IMG/VR virus record: IMGVR_UViG_3300020470_003365
Location: 1 to 64,000 of that record
Source of the DNA: a virus
Direction: 5' to 3' (one strand)
Length of the DNA: 64,000 bases
Position 1 is the first letter of the stretch, and every line of letters starts with the position of its first letter. Positions 59,547 to 64,000 of this stretch are shown piece after piece. The notes under the pieces are model-generated. The model saw only the letters and a list, made by a program, of their open reading frames with translations, made no database searches and was not told the origin of the DNA. Made by a program: the position numbers and the translations under genes.

Positions 59547-62500
59547 ATGAGCCAGACTAAAGCCCAATTATTAGATCCAAAAGGGGATGTAACATATTCA
59601 GGACATATAACTGGAGTTGGTGCAACTTTTACTGGAAATATCACAGCAGCAGACGGTATATTCAGTGGTAATGTTTCGGTTGCAGGGACACTAACTAAGC
59701 AAGATGTAACCAATGTAGACTCAGTTGGACTTATAACAGCAAGAAGTGGTGTTAGGGTAACTGCTGGTGGATTAGATGTAACTGGTGTCTCTACATTTGC
59801 TGGTTATATCAATCTTGCACAAAAAATAGTTCACACAGGAGATCCAGATACTTCTATAGAGTTTGATACTAATATAATAAAATTTGAAACTGCTGGTGGT
59901 CAAAGACTTCGCATATCTGATGATGGTAAAATTGGTATTGGAACAGATATTATAAGAGGTGGAATAGATGTATTTGGTGATGGTAGTTCATATCCTACTT
60001 TACGGTTGGGTACAGAATTATATCAAACAGAGGGAGAAGATATAAGATTTGGTAGAATTGATGCTGGTGCTACTGATGTTCGATATCATTCAATTTGGAC
60101 TAGACATGATGGAAGTGATAGTGGTAATAATATACAGTTTAGAATACATGATGCTACAGGAGCTCCTCATACATCTCAAGCAAAAGTTCTAACTTTAACA
60201 GGAGCTGGAGATGCATCTCTAAGTGCTTCTGGAGATGTTATGGGTGTCTCTAGATTAACCATATTACCTGCGGATAGAACATCTGCATTTGATGCAAGTG
60301 ATGGAGATACATGGCACGATGTTGTTCTAAAACAAACTGGAAGTGCTGGAAATAATGCAGTAGGTATTGCATTTGAAACTAGTACCTCTGGTTATCATAA
60401 AAACGCTGGAACTGGTATTGCAGCAGTCAAGAATGGAACCAATAATGATTATGGTTCTCATTTAGTATTCATTACAAGACCACAAAGTGGTGCTGCAAGT
60501 GAAAAACTTCGTATAAGTGATGCAGGTGCGTTGGGTATTGGTGGTGCTACCTATGGTAATGCAGGTCAAGTATTAACTTCTGGTGGTAGTGGTGCTGCTA
60601 TTTCATGGGCTGATGCTGCTGGTGGTGCAGAATATGCTGGTATTGCTTCTGGTTCTATTAGTACTGGTAATCCAGTTATAGTTCACCCTGACGGTAAATT
60701 AGAAAAAGTTAAAAACAGTTATACGCAAGATATACAAATAGGTGGTGCTGCTAATGGTGATACTGAAATAGATGATCCTGGTGTTAGACCACTTTACTTC
60801 CCTGATGAAGATGGTACTGAAAGATATCTATTCCTGTATCGTAAGAGCATGAGTCCTTATTATAGGACAGCAACAAGGGCAGGTAATAGTTTATCACTAT
60901 CTAGTAGAAACCAGTGGAATGGTGGTAATGGTGCTGGAAATTTCGCAGTAGGATATAATCCAGATCGTAAAAGAGCTGTAATGATATTCTACCAGCAAAG
61001 TCCAGGTGGTTACTGTGCTGTGCAAATAATAAGACCTAACGGTTCATCAATAGCTCAAGGTTCAACAGTTCAAGTAGATACTGGAGGTAGTGTTAATGGT
61101 GTAGGTGTTGCTTATCATGGTGATGATAAATTCATCATTGCATGGTCTAGAGGTGGCACAGTATATTCAAAAATATTAACAAATACTAGTTCAAGTAACT
61201 ATACAGGAATTAGTTTAGGAAATACAGTCACCGTTGGAAGTGCAGGTGGAAATATTGGATCACGAATTTCTATTTCAGAGAAAGATAATAATGGAAAACA
61301 TATGCTGTTTTATCCAGTATTCCCAACTGGATCAAGATATTCTGGTTTCGGAATAAATTATACGGTTATCAGTGTTAGTGGCACAACCCCTTCTTTTGGA
61401 TCTATTTCACATTTAGGTGGAAATGCTGAGAGAGAATATGAAGCTAATAATATGCTTGTTGATTCTTCTTTTGATAGTTCTCAAAATAGGTATCTAGTAG
61501 TTTATAAGCAAGTGCATGATGGTACAGGTACTTATATTAATAAAACCTATGTGGTAAATGCAACTATTAGTGGTACAAGTATAACAATGAGTTCTCAGGT
61601 AGAACTAACAAATAATATAACTGAAACTACACCATCTACAGCTTTTGATTCAAATTTAAATAAACATTTTGTATTTCTTTATAGTACTGCTAACAGTAAC
61701 TCAGTTGTAGCTCACCCATTTACTATTACTGGTAGTGCTGCTCCTAGTGCAGGATCTACATTTAATGTATCAACAGGTGAAAAGGTATGGTATGGTAAAG
61801 TAATATTTAATGCAACTATTGGTAAATTAATTTTTGGTGCTAGAAATGCAAGTTCTTCTGGTGCTGGTAATTGGTTAAGAGCTCGTGTTATCAGCACGTC
61901 ACAAGTCGAAACAAACCTCAAGCGAGAAAATTTCATTGGATTATCTAAGGGTAATTATACTGATGGTAATACAGCAAAAGTAAATGTTAATGGTAGTGTT
62001 GATGAAAATCAGTCTAGCCTTACACCAGGTCAAACATACTTTGTTCAAAAAGATGGTACATTAGCTCTTACTTCTGATACTGAAAGAGTTGTAGCTGGAC
62101 AAGCAGTAAGTTCTACTAATTTGATAGTGAGAGATGAGAATCCTAGACAAGGAATTTTAGGATATTGGAAATATCATTTGAGAAACTGTGGTAATTATAA
62201 ATCTTGGTGTACTTGTGGATGGGTTGGTGCATATGATAGAGATGCTAATAATAGTTGTAATTTCTGTGTAGGTAAATGGCAACCTTGGTGTTGTACCAGT
62301 TATGGAGCAAATAATAAATTTATTGACGCATATAATCTTTCAGATGAAAATGGTGGAAATATGTGTATAGGTTGTGGTGGGATGAGTTGTAATACTCCAT
62401 TCTGTGTAAGTCCTAATGCATGTAATAATAGTTGTCCTGATGGAAGATTCTGGTTCCCTTCTGAAGGATTGTATTGTTATAACTTCAATATGATGTGGTT

Positions 62501-62861
62501 GAATTGTCAGGGTATGGCTCAAGGTGGATGTTGGGCTGTCGTTACGAATTATGCAGCAAAGTGTTGTGCTAATAGAGCATGTAATACAGGTATGCTGCAA
62601 ATTGATACATGGCGAGGAAATCCAAATATGTGTCTCTACTGTGATAGTAAGAAGTATGCAAATAATATACGATTATCTGGTATGGTTTCCGTTCCTGATA
62701 AAGATATAAATTTCATCGCATGGAAACTTTGTAACTATAGTCTTGGAGCTCAGGTTCAATCTGATGGTTTCATACAATGTGAAAATGGGATGCAATGTTG
62801 GTATAATTATGTAAGTTTCACTAAATTGAGCAATAATCCTGGAATGTGTTATATTAACTAA
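59547..62861 (+). CDS. Chimeric tail fibre: shaft, propeller-like middle, cysteine-rich head
   Basis: A 1104-residue product. The N-terminal 130 residues are shaft (FTGNITAADGIFSGNVSVAG) with TLTKQDVTNVDSVGLITARS shared with two other fibres. GIGGATYGNAGQVLTSGGSG near residue 331 matches a block in the 31497 fibre. Residues about 415-865 hold seven repeats with a ...R/K..(V/L)(F/V)(Y/F/W)... strand (YLFLYRKS, AVMIFYQQ, FIIAWSRG, HMLFYPVF, YLVVYKQV, HFVFLYST, KLIFGARN), possibly a seven-bladed propeller. Residues 869-1104 contain about 25 cysteines (CGNYKSWCTCGW, CIGCGGMSCNTPFC), like the 52109 and 54382 proteins. The head position supports an adhesive role for this Cys-rich fold. Confidence 0.78.
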   Translation: MSQTKAQLLDPKGDVTYSGHITGVGATFTGNITAADGIFSGNVSVAGTLTKQDVTNVDSVGLITARSGVRVTAGGLDVTGVSTFAGYINLAQKIVHTGDPDTSIEFDTNIIKFETAGGQRLRISDDGKIGIGTDIIRGGIDVFGDGSSYPTLRLGTELYQTEGEDIRFGRIDAGATDVRYHSIWTRHDGSDSGNNIQFRIHDATGAPHTSQAKVLTLTGAGDASLSASGDVMGVSRLTILPADRTSAFDASDGDTWHDVVLKQTGSAGNNAVGIAFETSTSGYHKNAGTGIAAVKNGTNNDYGSHLVFITRPQSGAASEKLRISDAGALGIGGATYGNAGQVLTSGGSGAAISWADAAGGAEYAGIASGSISTGNPVIVHPDGKLEKVKNSYTQDIQIGGAANGDTEIDDPGVRPLYFPDEDGTERYLFLYRKSMSPYYRTATRAGNSLSLSSRNQWNGGNGAGNFAVGYNPDRKRAVMIFYQQSPGGYCAVQIIRPNGSSIAQGSTVQVDTGGSVNGVGVAYHGDDKFIIAWSRGGTVYSKILTNTSSSNYTGISLGNTVTVGSAGGNIGSRISISEKDNNGKHMLFYPVFPTGSRYSGFGINYTVISVSGTTPSFGSISHLGGNAEREYEANNMLVDSSFDSSQNRYLVVYKQVHDGTGTYINKTYVVNATISGTSITMSSQVELTNNITETTPSTAFDSNLNKHFVFLYSTANSNSVVAHPFTITGSAAPSAGSTFNVSTGEKVWYGKVIFNATIGKLIFGARNASSSGAGNWLRARVISTSQVETNLKRENFIGLSKGNYTDGNTAKVNVNGSVDENQSSLTPGQTYFVQKDGTLALTSDTERVVAGQAVSSTNLIVRDENPRQGILGYWKYHLRNCGNYKSWCTCGWVGAYDRDANNSCNFCVGKWQPWCCTSYGANNKFIDAYNLSDENGGNMCIGCGGMSCNTPFCVSPNACNNSCPDGRFWFPSEGLYCYNFNMMWLNCQGMAQGGCWAVVTNYAAKCCANRACNTGMLQIDTWRGNPNMCLYCDSKKYANNIRLSGMVSVPDKDINFIAWKLCNYSLGAQVQSDGFIQCENGMQCWYNYVSFTKLSNNPGMCYIN

Positions 62862-62863
62862 AC

Positions 62864-62871
62864 GATAAATA
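62864..62871 (+). promoter_or_regulatory. Late promoter GATAAATA
   Basis: GATAAATA starts 2 nt after the chimeric fibre stop and ends 15 nt before the next ATG. Confidence 0.55.
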
Positions 62872-62886
62872 TCTAAAAACAAAACA

Positions 62887-63075
62887 ATGCCTTTTCATAT
62901 TAAAAAACCAGCTGCATTAGGGTCGGGTGATGTCTACTATGAAAGTGGATCTACATGGACTAGTACCTATGCAGACAGGAAGGTTTATTCATCTAAGTCA
63001 ACTGCTGATGCACAAGCAACAAATTATGATGGAAGTAATGGTGGATTTGCTGGATCAACCGTAGTTAGTGAGTGA
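62887..63075 (+). CDS. Small late protein, unknown function
   Basis: A 62-residue product, MPFHIKKPAALGSGDVYYES then WTSTYADRKVYSSKSTADAQ. Rich in Ser, Thr, Ala and Tyr with no Cys, no membrane span. It has its own late-type promoter, suggesting a virion or assembly protein. It is the last gene in the fibre region before the promoter class changes to sigma70-like. Family not recognised. Confidence 0.7.
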   Translation: MPFHIKKPAALGSGDVYYESGSTWTSTYADRKVYSSKSTADAQATNYDGSNGGFAGSTVVSE

Positions 63076-63098
63076 CGATAATTAAACTGTCATAGTAT

Positions 63099-63128
63099 TT
63101 GGTTTTTGTATGGTTCATCTGATATGAT
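63099..63128 (+). promoter_or_regulatory. Sigma70-type promoter with extended -10
   Basis: TTGGTT (63099-63104), 18-nt spacer, TATGAT (63123-63128) preceded by TGA. It precedes the small membrane-protein gene by 23 nt. Confidence 0.55.
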
Positions 63129-63151
63129 GGCCTCATAAATTATTTTATTCT

Positions 63152-63256
63152 ATGCAGTTAACTGGATCTGAAAAATTGGTTTTCATCGCCTCATTCATGG
63201 TTCTCATGAACTGGGGTGTTCGTGTATCTAACCTTGTTATTTCTAACTTATTATGA
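63152..63256 (+). CDS. Small single-span membrane protein (34 aa)
   Basis: An unreported-length ORF of 34 residues: a polar MQLTGSEK start, then one hydrophobic segment (LVFIASFMVLMNWGV) and a second apolar end (VSNLVISNLL). Its TGA overlaps the next ATG (ATGA), which supports it as a real, translationally coupled gene. Shine-Dalgarno is poor. Small membrane proteins of this size are common in T4-like phage early regions, where roles range from superinfection exclusion to lysis timing; none can be assigned here. Confidence 0.6.
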   Translation: MQLTGSEKLVFIASFMVLMNWGVRVSNLVISNLL

Positions 63257-63459
63257 AAACTGCTATTAAAACTGAGTTTATTTGTGTTAAACCTAAGTCT
63301 AATGAGGCTGAGTATAGGTTTGAGCATGATATGTATAAACTACACTCTTGTAGGGTGGTAAATAGAGAGAACGGAAAAGTATCTCTTGCTTCAATCACTA
63401 ATCGTTATTCATTTGAGATGTTTGAAGGAGGGGATGATCATTGGGAGATTATTAAATGA
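63253..63459 (+). CDS. Hypothetical small protein
   Basis: A 68-residue product (FICVKPKSNEAEYRFEHDMY, LHSCRVVNRENGKVSLASIT, ending DDHWEIIK). It looks like a small beta-rich soluble protein, with one or two Cys. It is coupled by ATGA at both ends (with the 34-aa gene and with the next gene). No recognised domain. Confidence 0.7.
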   Translation: MKTAIKTEFICVKPKSNEAEYRFEHDMYKLHSCRVVNRENGKVSLASITNRYSFEMFEGGDDHWEIIK

Positions 63460-63770
63460 AAGAGACTGAGACTGAACTTGAAAGGTGGGATAGAGCAAAG
63501 ACTCTAATGTTAGAGTCATTGTATAAACCTGATAGTAAACTACGAGGTTGTGCATATAATCAAGGATGTAAAGACTATTTGATGGAGATAAGGGATGAGG
63601 TAATTGAGATGGTAAGAGATATGCCAAATCCACATGCAGAAAAATTAGAATTTGGTAAGAAGAATAGTCATGTAGAACCTACAATTACTACACCAAATGG
63701 TGAGATTAGTGAAACTTTAATGAGTGGAACTTTAGGTGATTATTACATGTCAGAGAAGAGAGAGTACTAG
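63456..63770 (+). CDS. Hypothetical protein
   Basis: A 104-residue product with a helical first half (ETELERWDRAKTLMLESLY, YNQGCKDYLMEIRDEVIEMV) and a polar, likely disordered second half (HVEPTITTPNGEISETLMSG). It is the last gene of a three-gene coupled operon (4-nt overlap upstream). Family not recognised. Confidence 0.7.
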   Translation: MKETETELERWDRAKTLMLESLYKPDSKLRGCAYNQGCKDYLMEIRDEVIEMVRDMPNPHAEKLEFGKKNSHVEPTITTPNGEISETLMSGTLGDYYMSEKREY

Positions 63771-63793
63771 GCATAAATTTTTATTACATAAGG

Positions 63794-63824
63794 TTGTCAA
63801 ACCAGGACATTTATGTTATAAATA
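63794..63824 (+). promoter_or_regulatory. Strong sigma70-type promoter overlapping a late octamer
   Basis: TTGTCA (63794-63799), 17-nt spacer, TATAAA (63817-63822) preceded by TGT. The same bases form a perfect late octamer TATAAATA (63817-63824). About 95 nt of leader precede the next ATG. The leader also contains an imperfect GTGC...GCAC inverted repeat near 63872-63887. Confidence 0.7.
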
Positions 63825-63918
63825 ATATTAGTCACCGAAAGGTACAATAAGAGGTACAAAATGAGTTAAAGGTGCTATATTATGCACTTTGTTATAGAAA
63901 AGTTCATGGAGTAGATTA

Positions 63919-64000
63919 ATGCACAATTTAATTTCATACAATCAATTAGCAGGAGAGGAAACTTTCGATCCCAATAATGATTTAATAGCAGACTACTACG
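63919..64000 (+). CDS. Partial CDS cut by the window end
   Basis: From ATG 63919 the frame stays open to the end (27 residues: MHNLISYNQLAGEETFDPNN then DLIADYY). GGAG at 63908-63911 with 7-nt spacing supports the start. Too short to assign. It lies behind the strong promoter at 63794. Confidence 0.65.
   Translation, partial: MHNLISYNQLAGEETFDPNNDLIADYY

Noticed and set aside
63771-63918. tRNA or riboswitch in the leader
   Set aside because: No cloverleaf, anticodon stem or T-loop found; only a short GTGC/GCAC repeat near 63872-63887.

Overview
The window is a stretch of a contractile-tailed, T4-like phage genome. It is AT-rich by eye and densely packed. Recognisable T4-type proteins are the helicase loader gp59, ssDNA-binding protein gp32, baseplate proteins gp53, gp48, gp54 and gp26, and head-completion protein gp4. 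Late-promoter octamers of the form N(A/C)TAAATA precede most virion operons. A DUF1825 protein (a family known mainly from cyanobacteria and their phages) and fibre proteins of the type common in marine cyanomyoviruses suggest a marine Synechococcus or Prochlorococcus phage. No photosynthesis gene is present here to prove the host.

Layout. 1-2081: replication genes (gp59, two small genes, gp32) on the + strand, ending at a strong terminator that lies inside the opposing gp53 gene. 2082-5053: minus-strand operon gp4, unknown, gp48, gp53. 5091-23034: baseplate hub and spike block: gp54, gp26 with a probable frameshift partner, two large tape-measure-like proteins, a gp27-like hub, a gp5-like OB-fold protein without lysozyme, a PA14-type giant protein, a separate beta-helix spike and a small fibre protein. 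23162-62861: about 40 kb of giant fibre and adhesin genes interleaved with carbohydrate and modification enzymes. 62887-64000: one small late gene, then small genes behind sigma70-type promoters, apparently the start of an early or middle region.

Three things stand out. (i) Three paralogous adhesins are built from blocks of exactly six GG/K-Y-T/P repeats, joined by Pro/Thr-rich linkers (3, 2 and 3 blocks). This predicts tandem six-bladed beta-propellers. (ii) Enzyme genes inserted between the fibres carry their own host-like promoters. Together they encode most of an ADP-heptose pathway (HldA-like kinase, HldC-like nucleotidyltransferase, GmhB-like phosphatase, HldD-like epimerase), a GT9 heptosyltransferase-like enzyme, two other glycosyltransferases, a NodU-type carbamoyltransferase, a sulfotransferase-like protein and 2OG-Fe(II) dioxygenase-like proteins. 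(iii) Two whole proteins and one fibre head contain about 10% cysteine, far beyond normal phage proteins.

Working model (inference): the virion genes build a host-recognition apparatus from exchangeable shafts, propellers and cysteine-rich heads. The enzyme cassettes make and attach an unusual, possibly heptose-containing and carbamoylated glycan, either to these fibres or to the host surface.
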